A stretch of DNA of 64,000 nt from CAVVJA01 sp963779485. Lineage in GTDB: Bacteria > Actinomycetota > Actinomycetes > Mycobacteriales > Jatrophihabitantaceae. The stretch's first letter is position 1. Every line of letters starts with the position of its first letter. Location: NCBI GenBank assembly GCA_963779485.1, contig CAVZYJ010000014.1, positions 90,310 to 154,309 of the forward strand, read 5' to 3'. The position numbers and the translations under genes were made by a program. The notes under the pieces are model-generated. The model did no database searches and was not told the DNA's origin. It was given only the letters and a program-made list of their open reading frames with translations. Shown in pieces: positions 52,191 through 61,070 of the stretch.

Positions 52191-53123
52191 ATGTCGGCGC
52201 CAGGTGACAACCTCTCCGTTGACCCGGAGCCGGCATCCGCCGCTCCGGCCTATTCCGTCTACGTGCGGCTGCACGCCCCGACCGTGCCACAACTCGTTGG
52301 CCGTATCGCTCTCGCCATCGGAGAACGGGGCAGCTTGATCACCGCGCTTGACGTGTCGAATACCAGCGCGCCACGCATGACAATCGACATCAACTGCCTC
52401 GCCGACAGTCGGGAACACGCGCGCAGCATCATTGCCACACTGCGCGAAATCGACGAGGTCGAGATCTCGAAGGTTGAGCCGCCGCACGTTCAGCATGACT
52501 ACACCCGCCGAGCGATTCGGGTCGTGCTGCTGGCCCCGCCCGGGGCGGGCAAGGGCACCCAGGGCGCGATCATCGCCAATCACTTCGGAGTGCCGCACAT
52601 CGCTACCGGCGACTTGCTTCGCAGCCATATCGCTCACGAGACGAGCATCGGCCTGGCCGTGCGGGACACGCTCGCCCGCGGTGAGCTGGTCCCCGACAGC
52701 ATCGTCCTCGAGATGCTCCGCGATGCCCTGGTCGACGCGAAACACAAGAACGGTGGCTACGTCATCGACGGCATACCCCGGACGGTGGAACAGGCCCAGG
52801 CGACCTTCGCGATCGCCAGTGAGCTCGACATGACCGCTGACGTCGCGTTGTGCCTGGATGTCGACGACGCCGAGCTGACCCACCGGCTCCTCGCTCGCGC
52901 GACGGTGGAACACCGTACCGACGACACCCCCGAGGTCATCGCCAAACGACAAGAGATCTACCACAAGGTGACTGCGCCACTGCTGGACTGGTTCGACGAC
53001 CGCGGCATTCTGATCACCATCGACGGCACACCGCCGGTCGAGGTCGTGACCACGGAAATCCTTGCCACCCTCGAGATCGTCCACACCCGCATCCTCGCCC
53101 ACCTGGCCGTGACACACGGGTGA
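52191..53123 (+). CDS. ACT domain fused to adenylate kinase
   Basis: 310 residues. An N-terminal ACT-type regulatory module occupies about residues 15-105: YSVYVRLHAPTVPQLVGRIA, then GSLITALDVSNTSAPRMTID and IIATLREIDEVEISKVEPPH. A full adenylate kinase domain follows, with P-loop VVLLAPPGAGKGTQGAIIAN, the AMP-site GVPHIATGDLLRSHI and GGYVIDGIPRTVEQAQATFA. The lid is short (ATVEHRTDDTPEVIAKR). It interconverts ATP+AMP and ADP, perhaps with allosteric control by a small ligand. ATG 52191 has GAGGGGG upstream; an ATG at 52140 is possible. The usual housekeeping adenylate kinase is 215 residues and lacks such a head. Confidence 0.85.
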   Translation: MSAPGDNLSVDPEPASAAPAYSVYVRLHAPTVPQLVGRIALAIGERGSLITALDVSNTSAPRMTIDINCLADSREHARSIIATLREIDEVEISKVEPPHVQHDYTRRAIRVVLLAPPGAGKGTQGAIIANHFGVPHIATGDLLRSHIAHETSIGLAVRDTLARGELVPDSIVLEMLRDALVDAKHKNGGYVIDGIPRTVEQAQATFAIASELDMTADVALCLDVDDAELTHRLLARATVEHRTDDTPEVIAKRQEIYHKVTAPLLDWFDDRGILITIDGTPPVEVVTTEILATLEIVHTRILAHLAVTHG

Positions 53124-53147
53124 TCGCCCCAGCTGAGCGGGGCTGCG

Positions 53148-53630
53148 TCAGCGGGGCCGCCAGCGTTTCCACCGCGCGGCCGCCGCCGCGCGAGCCTTGC
53201 CGTCCCACCGCAATTCGACTTCGGCTACGATCTCCACCTCATCGGCCGATACCACCACGCCCCGGAGCTCCACCGTCTCCTGTAACGGGCTCGGCCGCAG
53301 GTAGCGGAGATCGATTCCCGCCGTCACGTAGGGCAACAGCGCGCCGGGGCCGGCCGTCCAGCCGTGACGTTCGGCCTCGAGCATGACGACCGCTGCGCTA
53401 TGACAGTCGAGAACGGTCGCGATGATGCCGCCGTTGAGGTACCCCAGCCCGTTGTCGTGCTCCGGCCACGGGGTGAACGTCGCCACGACCGCGCCGTCCG
53501 AGGGATAGCTACGTAGCCGAAGTCCCTTCAGGTTGGCCTGCCCGCAGCCGAAGCAGGTCAGAGTCGGATAGAGCTGCTCCTGGACACTAAGCCGTCCGGA
53601 GCCGTCGTCGATGGTCTGCGATTCGCCCAC
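53148..53630 (-). CDS. PaaI-type hotdog thioesterase
   Basis: A 160-residue hotdog-fold protein. It carries YPTLTCFGCGQANLKGLRLR at the N-terminus, then YLNGGIIATVLDCHSAAVVM with the family catalytic-side Gly-Gly and Asp region, and DLRYLRPSPLQETVELRGVV. It hydrolyses acyl-CoA or acyl-carrier thioesters of unknown chain. GTG 53630 has AAGGA upstream. Convergent with the ACT-kinase gene (24 bp between stops), and divergent from the lipoprotein gene. Confidence 0.85.
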   Translation of the reverse strand: MGESQTIDDGSGRLSVQEQLYPTLTCFGCGQANLKGLRLRSYPSDGAVVATFTPWPEHDNGLGYLNGGIIATVLDCHSAAVVMLEAERHGWTAGPGALLPYVTAGIDLRYLRPSPLQETVELRGVVVSADEVEIVAEVELRWDGKARAAAAARWKRWRPR

Positions 53631-53711
53631 CCCACGATCCTTGCAAGCGAAGTGCAAAATAGACCACACCGCGGGACGCGGCCGCCCGCGTGGCCGAGAG
53701 GAGGTCGCGTC

Positions 53712-54473
53712 GTGCGGTTGCCCCCGCTGATCGGGCTGACGCTGAGCACGGTGGCCGCCGTTGGCCTGGCGGCCTGCAGCTCGTCGAATCACATCGGGTC
53801 CGCCAGCTCCAGCGCGCCGGTGGCGCCCAAGGGAAGTCAGCCGCCGGGCAGCTCGAACGGCTCAGCGCAGAACGGCGGCAACTATCAGCTCCCGACGGCC
53901 GTAACGTCGTTGCGCATAGCTGGGGACGCGGTGGCGATCGACGTCACAGCCCAAGACCGCCAGGGCGTGATCACCGTGCAGGAGCAGCTGCACGGCAAGG
54001 CCACGACGACAAAGGACGTGACGGGCTCGTCGGCCACGCTTACCGCCAAGTGCCCGCCCGGATTCCACTTCGGTGTCGATTGCTCCACCGACTACACCGT
54101 GACCATGCCCGCGAGGGTCGCGCTCGACGTCGACACCCCAGCCGCGGACGTGCACTTGACCGGCCCGTTTGCTAACGCGACCATCTCCACTCATGCCAGC
54201 CGGGTCATCGGCGCCGCGCTTGGCGCTGGTGCATATCAAGTGACGACAAATGCTGGCGACGTCGCCCTGACTTTCGCCGTGCCGCCCGACCTGGTGAGAG
54301 TCAAGAGCGATGTCGGACGGGTCAAGCTGACCGTGCCCGGCGGCACGAGGTATGCCGTCAGTACCGATACGACGTTGGGCGTCGCGAATGTCCAGGTCGA
54401 CCGGGACTCGTCATCGACGCACCGCCTCGACCTGTCCACAACCGTGGGCGCCATCACGGTCGACAAGGGATGA
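53712..54473 (+). CDS. Lipoprotein with DUF4097-like beta-domain
   Basis: A 253-residue secreted lipoprotein. A short signal peptide ends in the lipobox VGLAAC (Cys about residue 20) and is followed by a Ser/Gly/Pro-rich linker. The beta-rich domain then has repeats of DVTAQDRQGVITVQ-like and LDVDTPAADVHL-like strands, similar to DUF4097 adhesin-like proteins. GTG 53712 follows AGAGGAGG. The lipid anchor places it on the outer face of the membrane. It is followed 91 bp on by the GH32 gene in the same direction, though their roles need not be linked. Confidence 0.75.
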   Translation: MRLPPLIGLTLSTVAAVGLAACSSSNHIGSASSSAPVAPKGSQPPGSSNGSAQNGGNYQLPTAVTSLRIAGDAVAIDVTAQDRQGVITVQEQLHGKATTTKDVTGSSATLTAKCPPGFHFGVDCSTDYTVTMPARVALDVDTPAADVHLTGPFANATISTHASRVIGAALGAGAYQVTTNAGDVALTFAVPPDLVRVKSDVGRVKLTVPGGTRYAVSTDTTLGVANVQVDRDSSSTHRLDLSTTVGAITVDKG

Positions 54474-54564
54474 CGTCGGATGGAGCGCAGCCCGTAGCCG
54501 AGAACGTTCCGCCAACCAGAGTCCATCCAGGCGACCTATCCAACCCGCCGGCAGGGAGCACCCG

Positions 54565-55881
54565 ATGCTGTTCCATTTCGCACCGGCAATAGGCTGGATG
54601 AACGACCCGAACGGGTTGATCCATTGGAACGGCCGCCATCACCTCTTCTACCAACACAACCCGGCGAGTACCACGTTCGGCACCATGCGCTGGGGTCATG
54701 CCAGTTCGACCGACCTCATCAACTGGCAGGAGCACTCCGAAGCCCTCCGCCCTGGATTCGACGGCACGAGCTACGACGCGGACGGCTGCTACTCCGGATG
54801 CGCCATCGCCGACGACGACGGTGGCGTAACTCTCCTCTATACCGGGGTCGCGGGCCCAATGCAGCTGCCGTGCCTGGCCCGGTCGACGCAGCCTAACCTC
54901 GAACGATTCGAGAAGGACGCCGGCAACCCGATAATCGAACAGCCCCCCGGCCCGGAGACCGTGGCCTTCCGTGATCACAGCGTCCGCCGCCAGGCTGACC
55001 AATGGCACCAAGCGATCGGCGGTAAGACGAGCGACCGAGGCGGCACGATCTTCGGCTACACGTCGACCAATCTCCGGGATTGGACATTCGACCGACTGGT
55101 GTTGGACGCGACCAGGTGCGACATTCCCAGCGCTATCTGGGAGTGCCCGGACGTTTTCGACACTGACGCGAGCACCGTCCTCATCCTGTCCCTGATGGCG
55201 GACGAGACCGAGCCGTTGCGGGAAGCCATTCCGTTGATCTGGTACGCGACGGGCGAATGGGTCGATGGCCAACTCAAGCCGGACATCACCGGCCTCCTCG
55301 ATCACGGCGACCGGCTGTATGCCCCCCAGTCGTACTGGGCCGCCGATGGTCGCCGAATCCAATTCGGCTGGATTCGAACTGATCTCGATCCGGCCCCCGT
55401 CGGCGAGAGTATTGGCGTCATGTCAGCGCCGCGCGAACTCGTCGCGCGCGAAGACGGGCGCCTGTCGGTGACACCGGTCCGAGAGCTACAGCGTCTCCGC
55501 GACACACCGACGGTCGTGGATTTGGTGCCGGGCGAGACGCGTACGACCGTCGAGCTGGCAGTGCCGACTAGCGCCATCGAGATATCCCTCGACGAATCGC
55601 ACACGACGGTCACTGCGATCCACTTGGTCGATGGTCGATCCGACCGTGCGTTCCTCGTCGACCTGACCCGACTGCCATTCGAGGGCAACGCGGACCCGGC
55701 GCCGCTGACCCTTCTGTTCGACCACGGCATCATCGAGGTGTTCCGCGCGGGCGTGGCGGCGACCTGGACCGATCTCATCCTGGCGGGTGTCACCCGCGTA
55801 GAGATCGACCACGCACGCTCGCGCGAGCCGACAAAGATCACCTGCTGGCCGCTTCGACCGGTGCCGCCGTCCACCGGCTGA
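54565..55881 (+). CDS. GH32-family beta-fructosidase
   Basis: A 438-residue glycoside hydrolase. The nucleophile motif is IGWMNDPNGLIHWNG near the start, the acid/base segment is SAIWECPDVFDTDAS (Glu), and substrate-binding residues fall in YQHNPASTTFGTMRWGH. The middle RDP motif reads RDH here (FRDHSVRR), an unusual replacement next to the transition-state Asp, which may alter specificity. A C-terminal beta-sandwich follows. No signal peptide is seen, so it would act inside on imported sucrose or fructosides. ATG 54565 has CAGGGAG before it. Confidence 0.85.
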   Translation: MLFHFAPAIGWMNDPNGLIHWNGRHHLFYQHNPASTTFGTMRWGHASSTDLINWQEHSEALRPGFDGTSYDADGCYSGCAIADDDGGVTLLYTGVAGPMQLPCLARSTQPNLERFEKDAGNPIIEQPPGPETVAFRDHSVRRQADQWHQAIGGKTSDRGGTIFGYTSTNLRDWTFDRLVLDATRCDIPSAIWECPDVFDTDASTVLILSLMADETEPLREAIPLIWYATGEWVDGQLKPDITGLLDHGDRLYAPQSYWAADGRRIQFGWIRTDLDPAPVGESIGVMSAPRELVAREDGRLSVTPVRELQRLRDTPTVVDLVPGETRTTVELAVPTSAIEISLDESHTTVTAIHLVDGRSDRAFLVDLTRLPFEGNADPAPLTLLFDHGIIEVFRAGVAATWTDLILAGVTRVEIDHARSREPTKITCWPLRPVPPSTG

Positions 55882-55905
55882 CGGGTCAGCCTGCGAATCT
55901 CGGCG

Positions 55906-56598
55906 TCAGTCCGCGCCGAATCGCGGCGAGAGCGCGTAGCGCAGCAGCACGACGTCGCCGATCTGGCGCACCTCGGCGAGCGTTGCCCGCCGCCGCGAAT
56001 TCCACGGGAACCGGCCGTCGCTCACGAACCGCCGGGCCCGCGAGTCGCCGACGAAGAACGGTGCGACGACCAGATTGAGCTCGTCGACCAGGTCGGCGGT
56101 GAGGAACTGCGTGTGCACCGTCCCGCCGCCCTCAACCATCAGCCGATGCACGCCGCGAGCGTAGAGATCCTCGCTGATCCACTGCATCTTCACCGGCTCG
56201 CCGCCGTCGACGACCGTTGCGACCGCCGCGAGACGATGGCGGGCCTGGTCGACCGACGTGCTCGCGCAGTAGACAACTTTGTCGGTGTCGCCGGTGCGGA
56301 AGAAGTCGGCGCAGGCATCCAGCTGTCCACGATTGGTGACGGTGACCTTGATCGGCGAAGGCCGCAATCCGCGCGCCAGCCGCTCGGCCCGTCGCGCCGG
56401 CGAACGCACCAGCAGCCGCGGGTTGTCGTTCCGGATAGTGCCGGCACCGACCAGAATCGCGTCACACGTGGCGCGCACCGCATCAACCCGGTCGAAGTCA
56501 GCGTCGTTGGACAGTGGCAGCCGCTTCACCGACGCGCTGTCGAGGTAGCCGTCGATCGACATGCCACAACTGAGCAGCGTGTATGGGCGTTCAGCCAC
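55906..56598 (-). CDS. RibD-C-like pyrimidine reductase
   Basis: A 230-residue dihydrofolate-reductase-fold enzyme. It carries LSCGMSIDGYLDSASVKRLP, then DAILVGAGTIRNDNPRLLVR and GVHRLMVEGGGTVHTQFLTA, matching the reductase half of RibD. Such proteins reduce a ribosylamino-pyrimidine with NADPH. The deaminase half is absent. GTG 56598 follows GGAAGG. It overlaps the flippase gene by 8 bp and ends the five-gene minus operon. In this setting it probably works on a GTP-derived pyrimidine of the nearby pterin-like pathway (inference). Confidence 0.85.
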   Translation of the reverse strand: MAERPYTLLSCGMSIDGYLDSASVKRLPLSNDADFDRVDAVRATCDAILVGAGTIRNDNPRLLVRSPARRAERLARGLRPSPIKVTVTNRGQLDACADFFRTGDTDKVVYCASTSVDQARHRLAAVATVVDGGEPVKMQWISEDLYARGVHRLMVEGGGTVHTQFLTADLVDELNLVVAPFFVGDSRARRFVSDGRFPWNSRRRATLAEVRQIGDVVLLRYALSPRFGAD

Positions 56599-57616
56599 AA
56601 AGAGCGCCTTCCGGCTGGACGACGAGCGGCACCGGGTGGTGCGGCCTGTCTGCCTTACCAGACAAGTCTCCCAGTTGCGGCGCAACTGCGCGCGCATCCC
56701 TCCGGTTTTCCGAGCCAAGCCACGTGACAACCAGGACGGCCGCACCGGGGAGGCTAGCGGCGATCACCAGCACGCCGTAGACCGCGGCGATGGCCAAGCC
56801 CTGGGCCGACCCGAGGCCGGCGGCGCCGAACAACCAGGCGGCAACACCTTCGCGGGGACCCCAGCCTCCGATGTTCGTCGGCACCGCCATCGCCAGCATT
56901 ACGAGCATCGCCAGCGGCAGCATGCGCACCGGCGACACCGTCGAACCGACGGTCCGTGCGGCAATCAGAAACGTCGCCGTATGGCCCACGACGACCACGA
57001 CGGATCCGAGCACGACACCCACCCGGACCCGCCGGGCGAGCAGCCCGGCGCGGACGTCGGCCTTCGCGGCGCGCCACGTCCGGGCCCAGCGCGAGCTCCC
57101 GTGGGCGGCCCGCGTCCGAATCAGCACGACCGCGCCCAGCCCGAGCAGCGCAACGATCAGGAGCACGGCCGGCATGGATGACCGCACCGGTGAGGGCAGG
57201 GCGAACAGCACGATCAGCGCAAGTGCAGCTTGCACGAGCTGCCCGGCCAGGCGTTCCCACCCGACAGCGCGCAGTCCGCGGCCGACGTCGCCGGCATCGC
57301 GGCCGTGTTGGAGCCCGCGGTGGACATCTCCGAGTACGCCGCCGGGCAACGTTGTGTTGAGGAACTGTGATCGGTAGTAGGCGGCGATCGCGGTCCGCAG
57401 CGGCACGGCGACGCCGAGCCCACGCGCCACCAGGCTCCACCGCCAGGCCGAGCACACGGTGGTCACGAGGGCGATTCCCGCGGCCGCGACCAGCGACCAG
57501 CCGCTGATCGTCCGGAGTCCATCCAGAAGGGGGCCGCTGCCCAGCCGCCAGACGACGACGGCCAGGATCGCGACGCCGCCCAGCAGGCGCGCCCAGGCCC
57601 ACACTGCCCGGTTCAT
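56591..57616 (-). CDS. Flippase-like membrane protein (LPG synthase TM region type)
   Basis: A 341-residue protein with about eight transmembrane helices. It starts MNRAVWAWARLLGGVAILAV, has the family loop YYRSQFLNTTLPGGVLGDVH and VPTNIGGWGPREGVAAWLFG near the C-terminus. Relatives move or modify lipids across the membrane. ATG 57616 follows GAGGAGG. Flanked by GT4 and RibD-like genes in one operon, so it may flip a glycosylated lipid built by the neighbour. Confidence 0.8.
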   Translation of the reverse strand: MNRAVWAWARLLGGVAILAVVVWRLGSGPLLDGLRTISGWSLVAAAGIALVTTVCSAWRWSLVARGLGVAVPLRTAIAAYYRSQFLNTTLPGGVLGDVHRGLQHGRDAGDVGRGLRAVGWERLAGQLVQAALALIVLFALPSPVRSSMPAVLLIVALLGLGAVVLIRTRAAHGSSRWARTWRAAKADVRAGLLARRVRVGVVLGSVVVVVGHTATFLIAARTVGSTVSPVRMLPLAMLVMLAMAVPTNIGGWGPREGVAAWLFGAAGLGSAQGLAIAAVYGVLVIAASLPGAAVLVVTWLGSENRRDARAVAPQLGDLSGKADRPHHPVPLVVQPEGALCG

Positions 57617-57742
57617 CCGGCCGTCACCTCCTCGCGCATTGGATAACCTCGGTTCCGGGAGGACTGGCCGATGCCCGCGCTGGCCTCGGCCAGCCGCCTC
57701 ATAGACAAGTACGCATATCACCGTCGATCGGGTTCATCGAGG

Positions 57743-58813
57743 TCACCCCGCCGCGACCAGTTGCCGCAGCACTCCGGCGATCCGATCCGTGGTCGTGGCC
57801 CAGCCGGACAGCGTCGTTCGGCGTCCTCGCGCAGCCTCCCGAAGCCGGTGTCGCAGCTCGGCGTCACGCAGCCAGCAGTCGAGCGCGATGCTGAGGGCGC
57901 CCGCGTCATCGGGCGGTACGAGGAGGCCCGGGCGCCGCCCGTCCACGGTGTGACCGAGCGCGTCGGGCAGGCCACCGACCGCCGTCGCGATGACCGGGAC
58001 CCCGCGAGCCAGGGCTTCCGTGACCACCATGCCGTAGGTCTCGGCGCGGGACGCGAGAACCAGGACGTCCGCGGCGGCATACGCGCGGTCCAGATCGTCG
58101 CTGACGAGCGCGCCGGTGAAGCGGATGCGGTCGGCGATGCCGTTCGCCTCGGCCCGGCGCCTTAGCCGGTCGACGAACCGTGGATCGCGATCCAGCGGGC
58201 CGACACAGACGCAGCGCCAGGGTCGGTCGGCGATCGCAGCCAACCCGTCAATCAGCGTGTCGTGCCCCTTGTGTGGCGTCACGGCCGCCACGCACAGCAG
58301 TTCCGTCCCGCCGCCCGTGCCGGCCGATAGTCGGGCGGAGGGCGCACCGGGCTCGGCCACGTGGATGCGTTCCGGGGCGAGGCGGTACAGATCGAGCAGT
58401 CGCTGGCGGGTCCACGAGCTCGTCGCGATGACGGCGCGCGCAGCGGAGAGGACCGCGAATTCGCGGGCCCGCGCGTCGGTGACCTCGTGTCCGGGCGGCC
58501 CAGTACCAAAGGGCATGTGGACGAGAACGACGACGGCGAGCCGGCGCGCCTCGGGCACCAGCACGTTCGGAACCGGCGAGGCGATCAGTCCGTCCACCAC
58601 TACGACGGCGCCGTCCGGCCTGACGCCGACCACCCGCCGCAGCGCGTCTTCGGCCTCGGCGTCCGGCCAGGGCCAGGTTCCTGACACCGCGTGCTCTCGC
58701 ACGAGCCAGCCGAGCGAGGTGAGCCCGCGGCAGAGCTGACGATCGTAGGTGTTGCCACCGGTCGGCCGGGCCGGGTCGTCGATGCCGTCCGGTACGACGA
58801 CATCGACCTCCAT
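57743..58813 (-). CDS. GT4-family glycosyltransferase
   Basis: A 356-residue retaining glycosyltransferase. The nucleotide-sugar half holds CVAAVTPHKGHDTLIDGLAA and AYAAADVLVLASRAETYGMV, with the E-x7-E pattern in ETYGMVVTEALARGVPVIAT. The N-terminal acceptor half has VHMPFGTGPPGHEVTDARAR. The donor and acceptor are unknown. ATG 58813 begins MEVDVVVPDGIDDPARPTGG. It lies 10 bp after the pterin-synthase-like gene and 126 bp before the flippase gene, in one transcript. Confidence 0.85.
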   Translation of the reverse strand: MEVDVVVPDGIDDPARPTGGNTYDRQLCRGLTSLGWLVREHAVSGTWPWPDAEAEDALRRVVGVRPDGAVVVVDGLIASPVPNVLVPEARRLAVVVLVHMPFGTGPPGHEVTDARAREFAVLSAARAVIATSSWTRQRLLDLYRLAPERIHVAEPGAPSARLSAGTGGGTELLCVAAVTPHKGHDTLIDGLAAIADRPWRCVCVGPLDRDPRFVDRLRRRAEANGIADRIRFTGALVSDDLDRAYAAADVLVLASRAETYGMVVTEALARGVPVIATAVGGLPDALGHTVDGRRPGLLVPPDDAGALSIALDCWLRDAELRHRLREAARGRRTTLSGWATTTDRIAGVLRQLVAAG

Positions 58814-58823
58814 CACCGGCTTC

Positions 58824-59231
58824 TCACAGGGGCCGTTCGTAACTCGCCCAGGCGATGTGCGACTCGTGCAGGGTGACGGCGATCCCGGCCAGATCGGCTG
58901 CTCCCGCTCCGAACGCTCCGGCATGCACCCGCTCGGCGAGCCGGTCGGCGATGATCTTGGCCAGCGCCTCGGTCGATGTGTTGATGCCCGCGAACGCCGC
59001 CTCGTCGTCGAGGTTCCGGTAGCTCAGCTCGCCGACCACGGCATGCAGCTCCGCCGCCGCCCGACCGATGTCCACCACGATGTTGTCGGCGTCGAGAGCT
59101 GGTCGCCTAAAAGTGGCGTCGACGACATAGGTCGCGCCGTGCAGGGCTTGCGCGGGTCCGAATACGTCGCCGCGAAAGCTGTGGGCGATCATCATGTGAT
59201 CGCGGACAGTGACGCTGAACACGCGAATCAC
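58824..59231 (-). CDS. 6-pyruvoyl-tetrahydropterin-synthase-like protein
   Basis: A 135-residue T-fold protein with the PTPS/QueD layout: HMMIAHSFRGDVFGPAQALH, then GATYVVDATFRRPALDADNI and VVGELSYRNLDDEAAFAGIN, ending in the GIAVTLHESHIAWASYE sheet. The usual zinc HGH pair reads HGA here and the catalytic Cys position carries Ala, so normal PTPS chemistry is doubtful. The Glu near the C-terminus (LHES) is kept. It overlaps the dehydrogenase gene by 4 bp (ATGA) and lies 10 bp before the glycosyltransferase gene. Confidence 0.85.
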   Translation of the reverse strand: MIRVFSVTVRDHMMIAHSFRGDVFGPAQALHGATYVVDATFRRPALDADNIVVDIGRAAAELHAVVGELSYRNLDDEAAFAGINTSTEALAKIIADRLAERVHAGAFGAGAADLAGIAVTLHESHIAWASYERPL

Positions 59232-60208
59232 CCTTCGCCGTAGGTGATGATGTGGCAGAGCGCCGGCAGGCTACCGGCCGTGAGCCGGGCCATGACGTCG
59301 GGCAACTCGTCGAAGCGCGACGTTCCAGTGAGTAGAGCGTCGAAGGCGGCATCGCGCAGCAGGTCGAGTGCGAGCGCCAGCCGGTCAGTGGTCGTGCGGG
59401 TGCTGCGGCGAGCCGGCGCAACGGTCCCGACCTGACTCGCCCGGATGCGGAGTCGCTGGGAGTGGAACGCGCCGCCGAGGGACAACGTGACGTCGACGTC
59501 GCCGTACCAACTGAGGTCGATGACCGTGCCCTCCGGGGCGAGGAGGTCCAGCGAGCGTTGCAGGCCTGCCGACGTTGCACTGGTGTGTACGACCAGATCG
59601 CGGCCGCCGGATGCATCGGCTGGCACCGCGAAGTCGACCCCGAGCGATGCGGCGACGCCGGCCCGTCGAGCGTCGACGTCGACGAGCGTCACGTGCACGC
59701 CGGGGAACCGGCCGAGCAGCCGAGCAACACAGCAGCCCACCATGCCGGCCCCGACCACCGTGACCCGGTCGCCCACGAGCGGCCCGGCGTCCCACAACGC
59801 GTTGACCGCCGTCTCCACCGTGCCGGCGAGCACGGCCCGCTCCGGCGGCACGTCGTCCGGCACCAGGACGACGGACCGGGCCGGCACGACGTACGCGGTC
59901 TGGTGCGGGTAGAGACAGAACACGGTGCGGCCCTGTAGCCGCCGCGGTCCGTGCTCGACGACGCCGACGTTGAGGTAGCCGTACTTCACCGGTCCGGGAA
60001 AGTCGCCGTCCTGAAACGGCGCCCGCATGACGGCGTACTGGCTGGAGGGGACACCGCCTCGGAAGACGAGCGTCTCGGTGCCTCGGCTGATGCCGGAGCG
60101 CACGGTTCGGACAACGACGTCGTCCGGACCCGGCTCGCCCAGTGCCTCGGGTCGAATCTCCCCCACGCCGGGCTCGCGCAGCCAGAATGCGCGCGCGTCA
60201 GGGCCCAC
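59228..60208 (-). CDS. Zinc-free alcohol dehydrogenase-like protein (BchC-like)
   Basis: A 326-residue member of the medium-chain dehydrogenase family. The N-terminal block VRTVRSGISRGTETLVFRGG lacks the zinc-binding Cys and resembles BchC-type dehydrogenases. The NADP site is VTVVGAGMVGCCVARLLGRF, then VTLVDVDARRAGVAASLGVD. GTG 60208 is preceded by GGAGGAGG. It heads the five-gene minus operon and overlaps the next gene. Its divergent neighbour is a CDP-alcohol phosphatidyltransferase with only 88 bp between starts, so both promoters share that gap. Confidence 0.85.
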   Translation of the reverse strand: MGPDARAFWLREPGVGEIRPEALGEPGPDDVVVRTVRSGISRGTETLVFRGGVPSSQYAVMRAPFQDGDFPGPVKYGYLNVGVVEHGPRRLQGRTVFCLYPHQTAYVVPARSVVLVPDDVPPERAVLAGTVETAVNALWDAGPLVGDRVTVVGAGMVGCCVARLLGRFPGVHVTLVDVDARRAGVAASLGVDFAVPADASGGRDLVVHTSATSAGLQRSLDLLAPEGTVIDLSWYGDVDVTLSLGGAFHSQRLRIRASQVGTVAPARRSTRTTTDRLALALDLLRDAAFDALLTGTSRFDELPDVMARLTAGSLPALCHIITYGEG

Positions 60209-60296
60209 CAGCCTCGGCCTCCTCCAGGAAAGAGATGAACCGTACCCCGGCATTTTCCGTACTACTGCTGTAACTCCGGGCAAGGAGGAGGCAGCA

Positions 60297-61070
60297 GTGC
60301 AGACAGTACGAACGGCCCCGATGATCGGGCTGATCGCTGCGCTGGCGCTGCTCGCCGCGCTCGCTCGCACCGTCGGGTTGAGCGTCATCGGTTGGTCGAT
60401 CGGCATCCTGTGCGCGCTGGCCGTTCACGCAGCAGTGACACACGCGCTCGCCCGCTCGCGCGCCACCACGTTCGGTCCGGCCAACTGGGTCACGCTCACC
60501 CGGGCCACCCTCGTTGTCGCGGTCGCCGCGCTGATCGCCGATTCGTTCGTCCAGCCCGCCCCCATTGCCGCGATGGTCATGATCACCATCGTCGCACTCT
60601 TCCTCGACGCGGTGGACGGCAAGGTGGCCCGGCGCACGTCGACGACGACGGCGCTGGGTGCCCGGTTCGACATGGAAGTCGACGCATTCTTGATCTTTGT
60701 CCTGAGCGCGTACGTAGCCAATTCGATTGGCCTGTGGGTACTTGCAATCGGTGCCGCCCGCTATGTGTTGGTGGGCTCCGGCTGGCTGCTGCCGTGGCTG
60801 CGCGAAACCCCGCCACCGCGCTACTGGTGCAAGTTCGTCGCCGCGCTCCAAGGCATCGTTCTCACAATCGCGGTGGCCGACGTGCTGCCCTACCCGGCTA
60901 CCGTCGGCGCGCTCATGCTGGCTCTCGTTCTGCTCGCCGAGTCGTTCGGGCGCGAAGTGTGGTGGCTATGGCAACACGGCCGGATCCAGACGACGCGGCG
61001 TACCGTGGAGCCGCGCCGGATCGTGATCATGCCGGCCGACGCGCGCCCAATGGTTGGGGTGTCTGAGTGA
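60297..61070 (+). CDS. CDP-alcohol phosphatidyltransferase
   Basis: A 257-residue membrane enzyme with about six helices. The full catalytic motif DGKVARRTSTTTALGARFDM plus EVD (DGx2ARx8Gx3Dx3D) lies near residues 100-125. It moves a phosphatidyl or phospho-alcohol group from a CDP-linked donor to an alcohol. GTG 60297 follows AAGGAGG. It overlaps the sulfatase-fold gene by 4 bp. Placed divergently from the pterin/glycosyl operon; together these may modify a lipid head group (inference). Confidence 0.9.
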   Translation: MQTVRTAPMIGLIAALALLAALARTVGLSVIGWSIGILCALAVHAAVTHALARSRATTFGPANWVTLTRATLVVAVAALIADSFVQPAPIAAMVMITIVALFLDAVDGKVARRTSTTTALGARFDMEVDAFLIFVLSAYVANSIGLWVLAIGAARYVLVGSGWLLPWLRETPPPRYWCKFVAALQGIVLTIAVADVLPYPATVGALMLALVLLAESFGREVWWLWQHGRIQTTRRTVEPRRIVIMPADARPMVGVSE

